This document shows positions 32,058 to 41,297 of a stretch of DNA of 64,000 nucleotides, piece by piece. The stretch covers positions 124,001 to 188,000 of the forward strand of contig NZ_SMLG01000005.1 of the NCBI RefSeq assembly GCF_004349195.1. The letters run 5' to 3'. The notes under the pieces were generated by a model. That model did not search any database, had not been told where the DNA came from, and saw only the letters and a list, made by a program, of their open reading frames with translations. Position numbers and translations under genes: made by a program. Origin of the DNA: Flavobacterium rhamnosiphilum. GTDB taxonomy: Bacteria; Bacteroidota; Bacteroidia; Flavobacteriales; Flavobacteriaceae. Within the stretch, counting starts at the first letter, position 1; every line of letters starts with the position of its first letter.

Positions 32058-34823
32058 GTGTTTGAACAAGGTTCTGTTTGTGATTCTCCGCTGACACTTA
32101 AACATAAAGACGGGAAATTGACAGATATATTGTTCAATGGTTCCGTTTACAAAGATCATATGTCAAATGTGCTAGGAGTAGTACTTGTTGCCCGAGATAT
32201 TGCCGAACAAAAATGGGCTTTAGATTTACGAATTGCGAACACAGAACTGGCACATCAAAACAATGAGAAAGAAAAAAGAGCAGCCGAATTAGTCATTGCT
32301 AATGAAGAGCTTGCTTTTCAAAATGATGAGAAAGAAAAAAGAGCAGACGAATTAATTATTGCTAATAAAGAGTTACTATTTCAAAATGATGAAAAAGAAA
32401 AACGGGCTGCTGAATTAGTCATTGCCAATGAAGAATTGGCGTATCAGAATGATGAAAAAGAAAAACGGGCAGCCGAATTAATTATTGCAAATAAAGAGTT
32501 ACTATTTCAAAATGATGAAAAAGAAAAACGGGCTGCTGAATTAGTCATTGCAAATAAAGAATTGGCCTATCAAAATGATGAGAAAGAAAAGAGAGCAGCT
32601 GAATTAGTTATTGCAAATGAGGAACTTGCTTTTCAAAACAAGGTAAAAGAAAAACGGGCAGCTGAATTAGTCATTGCCAATAAAGAATTGGCCTATCAAA
32701 ATGATGAAAAAGAAAAACGAGCTAACGAATTAATCATTGCCAACAAAGAACTTATATTTCAAAATAAAGAAAAAGAAAAACGGGAAATTGCAAATAAAGA
32801 ACTGGAAGAACTTAGCTATACCGCTAAATTAGCGTCGCAATATTCTCTTAGTTTGATTGAAGCAAGTCGGGATCCATTAGTAACTATAAATACCAATGGA
32901 AAAATTACGGATATGAATGAGGCATTGGTAAACATTACGGGTATGACTCGGGAAGAACTTACAGATTCTGATTTCTTCGATTATTTTACCGAACAACAAA
33001 AAGCCCGTGAAGTATATCAGGAAGTGTTTAAAAAAGGTTCTGTTGCAGATTCCCCTCTTACACTTCGCCATAAAGACGGTAAACTAACAGATGTATTATT
33101 CAATGGTTCCGTTTATAAAGATGACCGAGGAAATGTGCTCGGTGTTGTAATTGTGGCAAGGGATGTAACGGAGCAAAAAATAATTGCTGATGAGTTGATT
33201 GAAGCAAGAGTTTTTGCAGAGTTAGCCACCGGAATTGCTGAAGAAGCTAAAATAAATGCGGAAAATGCAACTATCATAGCGGAAAATGCAGTAAAAGCAA
33301 AGCAACAATTTTTGTCGAATATGAGCCATGAAATTCGTACACCGATGAATGCTATTATCGGATTTACAAAAGTGGTTTTAAAAACAGATTTGACAGCAAA
33401 ACAAAAAGAATATTTAAACGCAATTAAAATGAGTGGTGACGCTTTAATCGTACTCATAAACGACATACTCGATTTGGCAAAAGTAGATGCGGGTAAGATG
33501 ACATTTGAAAAAACACCTTTCAAAATGAAATCTTCCATATCAGCGATGCTCCATTTATTTGAAACAAAAATTCAAGAAAAAAATTTAAGATTAGTTAAGG
33601 AATATGACGACAATATTCCTGATGTTCTTATAGGTGATCCCGTTCGTTTGCATCAAATTATTTTAAACCTGGTCAGTAATGCCGTAAAATTCACAACAAT
33701 AGGAAAAATTACGGTAAGTGTTCATTTATTACACGAGGATGACGATAAAGTAATTATTGAATTTGCAGTGACTGATACGGGAATTGGTATATCCAAAGAA
33801 AAAATAGGAAAAATATTTGAAAATTTTCAACAAGCTTCCAGCGGTACATCCAGATTGTATGGAGGAACAGGATTAGGTCTGGCCATTGTAAAACAATTAG
33901 TAGAACCCCAAGGTGGAAGTATTCGTGTAAAAAGTATCGTTGACGAAGGTTCTACATTTAGTTTTACATTAAGTTTTCAAAAAACAAATGCCGATGCAGA
34001 ATTAGAAAATGAAATGATGGAATTGGATACTGAAATAAAAAATATTAAAGTATTGGTTGTAGAGGATATCCCTCTTAATCAATTGCTAATGAAAACATTG
34101 TTAGATGATTTTGGATTTACCAGAGATATTGCCGAAAATGGTAAGATTGCTGTCGAAAAACTAAAAGAAAATGACTATGATATCATTCTAATGGACTTAC
34201 AAATGCCTGAAATGAATGGATTTGAAGCTACAGAATACATTCGCAATACGATGAAATCAAAAATTCCAATTATTGCCTTAACTGCTGATGTCACAACTGT
34301 TGATTTAGCTAAATGCAAGGCGGTAGGAATGAATGATTATATTGCAAAACCTGTTGACGAAAGGCTGTTATACAGTAAAATTGTTGGGATATTAAAAAAG
34401 CCTAAACTGGCAAAACTTACGACAAAGCTTAATGAAAATTTAGAAGATAATAATACCCAGAAAAAAATAAAATGTATTGACTTGGTTTATTTAAATCAGA
34501 GAACTAAATCGAATCCAACATTAATGATGGAAATGATATCGCTGTATTTATCCCAAACACCTTCTTTAATTAATACTATAAAACAAAGTTTAGAGGAAAA
34601 AAATTGGCCATTATTAGGAGCTGCAGCACATAAAATGATTCCGTCTTTTTCAATAATGGGTATCAGCACTAATTTTGAAAATATTGCAAAAAAAATTCAG
34701 GAATTTGCAACTGCACAAGAAAAATCAGAAGGAATAGATGACTTAGTACTACAACTTGAGGAAATTTGTTTGCAAGCTTGCATTGAATTAGAAGAAGAAC
34801 TTAACTTAATTAAAAATACATAA
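32058..34823 (+). CDS. Hybrid sensor histidine kinase (PAS-coil-PAS-HisKA-HATPase-REC-HPt)
   Basis: The first conventional start is GTG 32058, which falls inside a PAS domain whose first half lies in frame at 31839-32057. Counting from GTG: the end of PAS1; nine 21-residue coiled-coil repeats (about 58-245); PAS2 (about 265-375); HisKA with phosphoacceptor His424 in NMSHEIRTP; HATPase with DTGIGIS and GGTGLGLAI; a receiver with Asp713 in LMDLQMP; and a C-terminal HPt domain with His858 in AAHKMIP. It is therefore a complete phosphorelay on one chain. There is no membrane helix, so it senses cytoplasmic signals. Its stop overlaps the next gene (TAATG), a single-domain response regulator and likely relay target. 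Confidence 0.88.
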   Translation: MFEQGSVCDSPLTLKHKDGKLTDILFNGSVYKDHMSNVLGVVLVARDIAEQKWALDLRIANTELAHQNNEKEKRAAELVIANEELAFQNDEKEKRADELIIANKELLFQNDEKEKRAAELVIANEELAYQNDEKEKRAAELIIANKELLFQNDEKEKRAAELVIANKELAYQNDEKEKRAAELVIANEELAFQNKVKEKRAAELVIANKELAYQNDEKEKRANELIIANKELIFQNKEKEKREIANKELEELSYTAKLASQYSLSLIEASRDPLVTINTNGKITDMNEALVNITGMTREELTDSDFFDYFTEQQKAREVYQEVFKKGSVADSPLTLRHKDGKLTDVLFNGSVYKDDRGNVLGVVIVARDVTEQKIIADELIEARVFAELATGIAEEAKINAENATIIAENAVKAKQQFLSNMSHEIRTPMNAIIGFTKVVLKTDLTAKQKEYLNAIKMSGDALIVLINDILDLAKVDAGKMTFEKTPFKMKSSISAMLHLFETKIQEKNLRLVKEYDDNIPDVLIGDPVRLHQIILNLVSNAVKFTTIGKITVSVHLLHEDDDKVIIEFAVTDTGIGISKEKIGKIFENFQQASSGTSRLYGGTGLGLAIVKQLVEPQGGSIRVKSIVDEGSTFSFTLSFQKTNADAELENEMMELDTEIKNIKVLVVEDIPLNQLLMKTLLDDFGFTRDIAENGKIAVEKLKENDYDIILMDLQMPEMNGFEATEYIRNTMKSKIPIIALTADVTTVDLAKCKAVGMNDYIAKPVDERLLYSKIVGILKKPKLAKLTTKLNENLEDNNTQKKIKCIDLVYLNQRTKSNPTLMMEMISLYLSQTPSLINTIKQSLEEKNWPLLGAAAHKMIPSFSIMGISTNFENIAKKIQEFATAQEKSEGIDDLVLQLEEICLQACIELEEELNLIKNT
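32232..32790 (+). repeat. 63-bp tandem coding repeats
   Basis: Nine copies and a partial tenth of a unit encoding IANKELAFQNDEKEKRAAELI variants (21 residues, three heptads). The copies differ mainly at three or four residues. The same unit recurs in the gene at 52250. Confidence 0.9.
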
Positions 34824-35260
34824 TGACAAAAAACGAAAATAAAATAAAAATTTTCCTGGTAGATGATGATGCGTTATTTTTAAAATCTTTAGAAATTGAA
34901 TTTTTAGAGAATGCAGATTTTACCGTTGAAACTTATGCTACAGGAGAACTCTGTATAGACAATATATCAAATAATCCAGATGTAGTAATTTTAGACTATC
35001 AACTTGATGGTATTGTAGAAAATGCTATGAACGGAATTGAAACATTAGATAAAATAAAAGCGTTCAATCCAGAAATTCCAGTTGTAATGCTGTCTTCACA
35101 AGATAAAATTGAAGTAGCTATAAACTGTATGCATCATAAAGCATTTGATTATGTAGTGAAAAGTGAAACTGCTTTTGTTCGCTTGCAAAAAATAATCACC
35201 ACCATTTTTAAATATCAAAAAATGGAAAAAGAATTAAGTTGGTATATGGACAGGATGTAA
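34823..35260 (+). CDS. Single-domain response regulator (CheY-like)
   Basis: This 145-residue receiver has the acidic pocket LVDDDA, the phosphoacceptor in VVILDYQLDG, the switch residue in VVMLSSQD and the Lys in FDYVVKSE. It has no output domain. Its ATG overlaps the stop of the hybrid kinase, so it is translationally coupled to it and is the obvious phosphate acceptor or competitor. The short C-terminal extension (KYQKMEKELSWYMDRM) is helical. Confidence 0.9.
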   Translation: MTKNENKIKIFLVDDDALFLKSLEIEFLENADFTVETYATGELCIDNISNNPDVVILDYQLDGIVENAMNGIETLDKIKAFNPEIPVVMLSSQDKIEVAINCMHHKAFDYVVKSETAFVRLQKIITTIFKYQKMEKELSWYMDRM

Positions 35261-35480
35261 ATTCCATTCCTAATTACTTGTTTTTATATTGTAAAAGCCA
35301 TAATTTATTAAATCTCTAAAAGTATTACCTGAATCTTTATATTAAATATTCGGGAACACAATGCGTTCAAATTTGATTTTATTTTCAAATCGAAGTTTTC
35401 AAGAGTGACAAAGTATAACAGTTTAGACAACATTTCATAGGTCATCATCAAACTATGAATTAAAAATACAAAACTAAAAA

Positions 35481-38400
35481 ATGAAATTAGTTCAAAAGTC
35501 CTCTCCTAAAAAATTGATACCCGAAAAAGAAGCAACAAAAAAATCTTTTACGGTTGTAGCAATAGGTGCCTCAGCGGGAGGACTGGAAGCTTTTAGCCTT
35601 TTATTAAAAAAATTACCTCCAGATACTGGTATGGCATATATTTATGTCCAACACCTAAGTCCTGACCATAAAAGTTTACTGACTTCAATTCTTTCTAAGA
35701 TTACTAAAATGAAAGTGCAGGAAATTGATAATATGGAAAAAATGGAGCCCAATAATATATATATAATTCCTCCTAATAAAGTAATTGAAGTAATTAACGG
35801 CCACATTCAATTGCTTCCACTTATTAAAAAAAACATTCCTAACCTCACCATAGACTTTCTTTTTTCCTCACTGGCTGAAACTCACAAAAAAAATGTTATC
35901 GGGATAGTACTTTCGGGTTATGCCAGTGATGGTATGATTGGGCTCAAAGCGATTAAAGATGCTGGAGGAATAACCTTTGCACAAGACGAAACGGCTCAAG
36001 CCAGCAGTATGCCTAAATCTGCTATTGCATCAGGAGTGGTAGACTTTATTTTATCACCTGAAAAAATTGCCGATAAATTAGTCCAGATTAGCAAAAATGA
36101 TATTCTTGAAAATGATGTCAAACAAAAAGATAAAAAGAAAGAAATTGCTGTTGAAAATAACAACTATGATTTAAATACCATTTTTGAACTTTTACTCAAA
36201 CAAACCGGTGTGGATTTTAGTCATTATAAAATGCCCACCATTAAGAGACGAGTAAGCCACAAAATGCAGCAATATGGAATAAAAACAATAGAAGAATATG
36301 TAAAACTTTTACTTAAAAAAAATAATGAAATTGAAATTCTTTATACTGACTTACTGATTAATGTAACCAGTTTTTTTAGAGAAACCGAAACCTTCAAATT
36401 TTTAAAAACGAATCTTTTTCCAAAACTTTTAAACAGTAAATCTTCCGAAGAAACATTGAGAATATGGGTTCCCGCCTGCTCCACAGGACAAGAAGCCTAT
36501 TCTATTGCAATGATTATTGCCGAATTACAGAATGATAAAACGAATAAAATACCTGTCCAGATTTTTGCAACTGACCTAAGCGAAGAAGCAATAAGGGATG
36601 CTCGTATAGGAGAATATTCGCAAAGTGATATCGATGCCATTCCCAAAAAATATTTGTCCCGTTTTTTTACTAAAGAGGGTGATAATTATCGTATTGTAAA
36701 AGAACTTCGTGAAATGTGCATATTTGCCCCTCACAATATTTTACGTGATCCTCCTTTTTCACGGATGGATTTTGTTAGCTGCTGTAATCTTCTTATTTAT
36801 TTTGATTCAGCTGCACAAAAAAAAGTCTTCGCATCCCTACATTTTGCATTGAATGATGGTGGATTTTTAATGCTTGGTAAAGCAGAAAGTATAGGAACAT
36901 CATCTCTACTTTTCACTCTAATAAATAATAAATTTAAAATCTATTCTCGAAAAATTAATTTGGGAGTGAGAAAGATACTTGAATTAACACCTCGTTTTAC
37001 GCGTACTAATATGTCCAGTAAAAAAACAAACACTACCTCTAAAAATATAAGTGTGAATCAAGAAAGTTTAGAAAACGCTATTGATTCAACGCTTCTTTCT
37101 AATTATATGCCTGCATGTGCGGTAGTTAATAAAGACATGGAAATCTTGCAGTTTAGAGGTCCCGTTTCTTCCTATCTTGAGCATGCTTCAGGTAAAGCCA
37201 GCCTTAATATTTTAAAAATGGCACGGCCAGAATTTGCTTTTGAACTTCGCAATGCGATTAATAAAGTAATAGAAACGAAACATTCCGTATACAAATCAGG
37301 CATTGAAATAAAAATAGACTCCGTTTTAAGATTGATGTCTTTTGAAGTTTGCCCCCTTAAAATTGAATGGGACGAACCCTTGCTGCTTATTGTTTTTAAA
37401 CCTCAAGAACAGATAGAAAAATTTATCGAAAGTGATTCCGATAAAAAAAATAATACGACACTAAAAGACATAAAAATAAAAAAACTGACCGAGGAGTTAA
37501 ATACTACCCGCACAGAAATGATTACTATCATTGAATCGCAAGAAACTATTTATGAGGAATTACAGGCTGCAAATGAGGAGATAGTTTCCTCAAATGAAGA
37601 ATTCCAAACCTTGAATGAAGAACTGGAGACCTCAAAAGAAGAAATTGAAGCCACTAATGAAGAGCTTATTTCGACCAATCAAGAATTACAAATGCGACAT
37701 GATTTATTAATAGAATCACATGAGTATTCTGAAGCCATTATTGCTACCATACATGAGCCTATGCTTATTCTGAATAAAAATTTTCATGTAATCTCAGCTA
37801 ATAAATCTTTTTACAAAAAATTTCTGGTTGATAAAGACGAAACGGAAGGGAAATTACTATTTGATTTAGGAAATAAACAATGGAACATTATAAAACTCCG
37901 TGAAGTTCTAAATGAAATACTTTCGAAAAATAGCAGTTTCGAAAATTTTGAAGTAACGCACACTTTTTCTGGAATTGGGGAAAGAATAATGTTGCTCAAT
38001 GCTCATTTGATTATTCAAAAAACAAATAGTGAACAATTAATTCTTCTTGCTATAGAAGATATTACGGACCGTTCTCGCTATTATCTCAAAGAAAAATATT
38101 TCCTTAATCTTATTGAAGCTAGTCTCGACCCTTTAATGACAATAAGTAATGAAGGAAAGATTACAGATATGAATCGAGCTACAGTAAATATCACTGGCAT
38201 ATCCCGTGAAAAATTAAAAGGATCTGATTTCTTTGGATATTTTACTGAACCTGAAAAGGCCCGAGCTATTTATCAGGAAGTATTTGCTAAAGGCCTTATT
38301 ACTAATTCTCCACTCAAGCTACTTCACAAAAATGGCAAACTTACTGACGTATTATTAAACGGATCAGTTTACAAGGATGATAGCGGAAACGTTCTCGGTG

Positions 38401-39656
38401 TAGTTATTGTTGCCCGAGATGTAACGGATCAAAAAAGAATTGAATCCGAATTAATAGAATCAAAAGTATTTGCAGAATTGGCAACTTTGATAGCTGAAGA
38501 AGCTAAAAGTAAAGCAGAAGATGCCACAAGAATTGCTGAAGATGCGATGAAAGCAAAACAACAATTTTTGTCAAATATGAGTCACGAAATCCGGACTCCA
38601 ATGAATGCCATCATTGGATTTACCAGAGTGATCTTAAAAACCGATTTATCTGATAAACAAAAAGAATATTTAAATGCAATAAAAATGAGTGGTGATACAT
38701 TAATTGCATTGATTAATGACATACTTGATTTAGCAAAAGTTGATGCAGGTAAAATGACTTTTGAACAAAAACCATTTAAAATGGAAGTTTCTATAACTTC
38801 AATGCTTCAATTATTTGAGACAAAAATTCAAGAAAAAAATTTAAAATTAGTTACAAATTATGACCAAAAAATACCTGCTGTACTTTTAGGAGATCCTATT
38901 AGATTGCACCAGATTATTTTAAATTTAGTAAGCAATGCCGTGAAATTTACTTCTCAGGGTAAAATTATGGTTAGCACCAGTTTATTGTTTGAAGATGAAG
39001 AAAAAGTAATTATTGAATTTGCAATTACAGATAGTGGAATTGGTATTCCAAAGGATAATATCGATTTAATATTTGAAAACTTTCAACAGGCTGCCAACGG
39101 AACTTCAAGTCTATATGGAGGGACCGGTTTAGGGCTTGCCATTGTTAAGCAACTGGTCACATCGCAAGGAGGAAGTATTCGTGTCAAAAGCAAAATTAAT
39201 GAAGGTTCTACATTTAGTTTTACTTTGCCTTTTCAAAAAACAAAAATAGATACTGAATTAGAAACTACCCTAAAAGTAGTAGATACAGAAGTAAAAAATA
39301 TAAAAATATTGGTTGTAGAAGATATGAAACTCAATCAACTCTTGATGAAAACAATATTGGATGATTTCGGATTTGAACGTGATATTGCTGACAATGGAAA
39401 GATTGCCATTGAAAAGCTGCTGGTAAAATCGTATGATATTATTTTAATGGACTTGCAAATGCCAGTAATGAATGGATTTGAAACCACAGAATACATTCGT
39501 AACACTATGAATTTAAAAATCCCAATCATTGCTTTGACAGCTGATGTTACAACAGTTGATTTGGAAAAATGTAAAGCTGTAGGAATGAATGATTATATAG
39601 CTAAACCCATCGATGAAAAATTATTATTCACCAAAATTGTTGAGCTAACAAAATAA
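35481..39656 (+). CDS. CheB-CheR-PAS hybrid histidine kinase fusion
   Basis: This 1391-residue protein has a CheB-type methylesterase domain (about 22-200, catalytic Ser31 in GASAGG, His58, Asp150 in GYASDG). A CheR methyltransferase follows (about 225-495, with RETETFKFLKTNLF and the SAM loop VPACSTGQEAYS), then a PAS-like region, a Glu/Asn-rich coiled coil (about 675-755), two PAS domains, HisKA with His1035, HATPase and a receiver with Asp1324. No receiver precedes CheB, so it is not controlled like chemotaxis CheB. No chemoreceptor, CheA or CheW gene is near. The last PAS-kinase-receiver part closely resembles the hybrid kinase upstream and probably arose by duplication. Such CheB/CheR kinases occur in stress and sporulation pathways. 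Confidence 0.9.
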   Translation: MKLVQKSSPKKLIPEKEATKKSFTVVAIGASAGGLEAFSLLLKKLPPDTGMAYIYVQHLSPDHKSLLTSILSKITKMKVQEIDNMEKMEPNNIYIIPPNKVIEVINGHIQLLPLIKKNIPNLTIDFLFSSLAETHKKNVIGIVLSGYASDGMIGLKAIKDAGGITFAQDETAQASSMPKSAIASGVVDFILSPEKIADKLVQISKNDILENDVKQKDKKKEIAVENNNYDLNTIFELLLKQTGVDFSHYKMPTIKRRVSHKMQQYGIKTIEEYVKLLLKKNNEIEILYTDLLINVTSFFRETETFKFLKTNLFPKLLNSKSSEETLRIWVPACSTGQEAYSIAMIIAELQNDKTNKIPVQIFATDLSEEAIRDARIGEYSQSDIDAIPKKYLSRFFTKEGDNYRIVKELREMCIFAPHNILRDPPFSRMDFVSCCNLLIYFDSAAQKKVFASLHFALNDGGFLMLGKAESIGTSSLLFTLINNKFKIYSRKINLGVRKILELTPRFTRTNMSSKKTNTTSKNISVNQESLENAIDSTLLSNYMPACAVVNKDMEILQFRGPVSSYLEHASGKASLNILKMARPEFAFELRNAINKVIETKHSVYKSGIEIKIDSVLRLMSFEVCPLKIEWDEPLLLIVFKPQEQIEKFIESDSDKKNNTTLKDIKIKKLTEELNTTRTEMITIIESQETIYEELQAANEEIVSSNEEFQTLNEELETSKEEIEATNEELISTNQELQMRHDLLIESHEYSEAIIATIHEPMLILNKNFHVISANKSFYKKFLVDKDETEGKLLFDLGNKQWNIIKLREVLNEILSKNSSFENFEVTHTFSGIGERIMLLNAHLIIQKTNSEQLILLAIEDITDRSRYYLKEKYFLNLIEASLDPLMTISNEGKITDMNRATVNITGISREKLKGSDFFGYFTEPEKARAIYQEVFAKGLITNSPLKLLHKNGKLTDVLLNGSVYKDDSGNVLGVVIVARDVTDQKRIESELIESKVFAELATLIAEEAKSKAEDATRIAEDAMKAKQQFLSNMSHEIRTPMNAIIGFTRVILKTDLSDKQKEYLNAIKMSGDTLIALINDILDLAKVDAGKMTFEQKPFKMEVSITSMLQLFETKIQEKNLKLVTNYDQKIPAVLLGDPIRLHQIILNLVSNAVKFTSQGKIMVSTSLLFEDEEKVIIEFAITDSGIGIPKDNIDLIFENFQQAANGTSSLYGGTGLGLAIVKQLVTSQGGSIRVKSKINEGSTFSFTLPFQKTKIDTELETTLKVVDTEVKNIKILVVEDMKLNQLLMKTILDDFGFERDIADNGKIAIEKLLVKSYDIILMDLQMPVMNGFETTEYIRNTMNLKIPIIALTADVTTVDLEKCKAVGMNDYIAKPIDEKLLFTKIVELTK

Positions 39657-39753
39657 AATCCTATTTAACTGAACCTCAAAAGGAATTTAGCAATTCTCAA
39701 TTATTTTTAATGTAACATTTGGTTCTAAATATTAGATTCCCATTTTTTAAAGT

Positions 39754-39819
39754 GTGTGAATGATGTAACTTTTATTGGCAATTATGTAACATTTTTAAAG
39801 TCAAATCAAAATACATTTG
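39754..39819 (+). promoter_or_regulatory. 21-bp direct-repeat promoter, gene at 39947
   Basis: GTGTGAAT at 39754; GTAAC at 39765 and 39786 (period 21); 25 nt to the -7 element TACATTTG at 39812-39819, a perfect TAnnTTTG. The leader to the ATG is about 125 nt. Confidence 0.8.
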
Positions 39820-39946
39820 TTTTGTAATTAATTCAAAAATAACCATTTGAAAATAATTAATTCAAAGTATTTCTCGTTTTATCAAGTAGACTTTGAAAGT
39901 TTAACATGAAAATAAATTACACTATCAATCTTTAAAAAATAAAATT

Positions 39947-40141
39947 ATGAATCTTAAAAGAATCTTTGGAGCATTACTTACTGCACTTGGAATAGGTGGT
40001 CTTATTTATACTGCAGTATTATTTGCTGGAACCTCTGGCGACATGACAGATATTAAATCGTTAATTATTTACGGTGTACTTGGCATTATTTTCTTTGTTT
40101 CAGGAATCAGCCTAGTTCGTACAACAAAAGACGAATCATAG
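39947..40141 (+). CDS. Small two-helix membrane protein
   Basis: This 64-residue protein has hydrophobic segments at about 5-26 (FGALLTALGIGGLIYTAVLF) and 38-56 (IIYGVLGIIFFVSGISLV), with a charged end (RTTKDES). The family is not recognised. It is the first gene behind a direct-repeat promoter of the stress set, so an envelope stress role is inferred from context. Confidence 0.7.
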   Translation: MNLKRIFGALLTALGIGGLIYTAVLFAGTSGDMTDIKSLIIYGVLGIIFFVSGISLVRTTKDES

Positions 40142-40190
40142 AATATCATTTATGATGTACATTTTTTAAAATCACACATAACCATCTTAA

Positions 40191-40391
40191 AATAAAATAC
40201 TTACCTCTATAATATTAAATTTATTTCGTAAATTTATTCTTCAAAAAAATAAAAACTACAGAAACGGGAATGAGCAGAGCGCTAAACTCAAACAGACATC
40301 TATAGTCTTAATAGACAATGGCCTGATATTTAAAGAAGACAAAAAAGGAAAAGTGCTTGAAAAACCCCAAAATCAAGCATTGGTAAAATAA
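40191..40391 (+). pseudogene. Possible gene remnant, no start codon
   Basis: An open frame of 66 codons with no ATG near its beginning ends NGLIFKEDKKGKVLEKPQ then NQALVK and stop. The second half (from about NGNEQSAKLKQTSIVLID) has a composition typical of a real soluble protein. I cannot name it. It may be the 3' remnant of a lost gene or chance. Confidence 0.3.
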
Positions 40392-40465
40392 AAAAGAATT
40401 ACATCAAATTATTGCAGCGGTTTAATCATTTCCCTTTTGAGAAAGATACCGTTGCAGAAGTGTTC

Positions 40466-40493
40466 GTTAAACAGTATTTTTTTATTGTTTAAC
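40466..40493 (+). promoter_or_regulatory. GTTAAACA/TGTTTAAC inverted repeat
   Basis: An 8-bp perfect inverted repeat with a 12-nt T-rich spacer, 30 nt before the gene at 40523. It may be an operator or a leader hairpin. Confidence 0.3.
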
Positions 40494-40522
40494 AAAAAAT
40501 AAATCTATAAAAACCATCCAAA

Positions 40523-41197
40523 ATGAAAAAAGCAACGACATTTTTTTCTGTAATCACAGTGATGATTGCGGTACTAATTTCCAGTCCTTCCTTCGGTCAA
40601 ATGAAAATGGAAAGTAAAAAGACAGTTTCGACAGTAAGTGCTGCAGCACTCAAAACCAACATGCGCAAGCTTTGGGAAGATCATGTTACATGGACTCGTA
40701 ATGTAATTTTGTGTCTTGTTGACGAACTTCCCGGAACGGATCAAGCAATAAAACGACTACTTCAAAACCAGGTTGACATTGGTAACGCCATCAAACCATT
40801 TTACGGAGAAGCAGCCGGAAATAAATTGACAAAATTACTGAAAGAACATATTATCATCGCTGCGGATGTAGTCAACGCGGCAGAAGCCGGTAATACTGTT
40901 GCACTTAATAAAGCAAATAAAAAATGGTATGCCAACGCTGACGAGATATCTGAATTTCTCTGCAAAGCAAATCCTAAATGGGCTTTAAAAGATATGAAAA
41001 TGATGATGAACGATCACCTCAAACTAACTACGAATGAAGCAGTACAACGCATCAAAAAGAATTACGATGCTGATGTTATTGCTTATGATAAAGTACATAA
41101 TGAAATTCTAGAAATGTCAGATATGCTTGCTAATGGTATCATTAAACAATTTCCGGAAAAATTTAAAACAGGAGGCAATATGAAATCTTCGAGATAA
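40523..41197 (+). CDS. Secreted helical protein of unknown function
   Basis: This 224-residue protein has a signal peptide (cleavage near SSPSFGQ). The mature part is all helical with repeated His, Trp and Glu/Asp positions: LWEDHVTWTRNVILC, LKEHIIIAADVV, KKWYANADEISEFL and MNDHLKLTTNEAVQR. Spaced DHV, EHI and DHL motifs would fit a metal- or haem-binding helical bundle, but I know of no defined function for this family. It lies in a run of stress genes without its own direct-repeat promoter. Confidence 0.65.
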   Translation: MKKATTFFSVITVMIAVLISSPSFGQMKMESKKTVSTVSAAALKTNMRKLWEDHVTWTRNVILCLVDELPGTDQAIKRLLQNQVDIGNAIKPFYGEAAGNKLTKLLKEHIIIAADVVNAAEAGNTVALNKANKKWYANADEISEFLCKANPKWALKDMKMMMNDHLKLTTNEAVQRIKKNYDADVIAYDKVHNEILEMSDMLANGIIKQFPEKFKTGGNMKSSR

Positions 41198-41297
41198 AAT
41201 TGAAGATTACTTTCAATAAAAAATCAAATATACTTTCGAAAAAAAGAATTTTCTAATAGTTTCTAAAAAGGATACAATCATTCAAATCAAAGTTAAA

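Larger units (their letters stand above)
40142..40522. other. Intergenic region with orphan reading frame and hairpin
   Basis: No complete gene is supported. It contains a protein-like frame without a start (40191-40391) and an 8-bp hairpin (40466-40493) before the next gene. I see no copy of the direct-repeat promoter. Confidence 0.5.

Noticed and set aside
32232..32790. Regularly spaced near-identical DNA repeats as a possible CRISPR array
   Set aside because: The repeats are contiguous with no unique spacers, keep one reading frame and encode a coiled coil; no cas genes are near.
40191..40522. A full gene between the small membrane protein and the secreted helical protein
   Set aside because: No start codon and several stops in each frame; only a possible remnant is supported.
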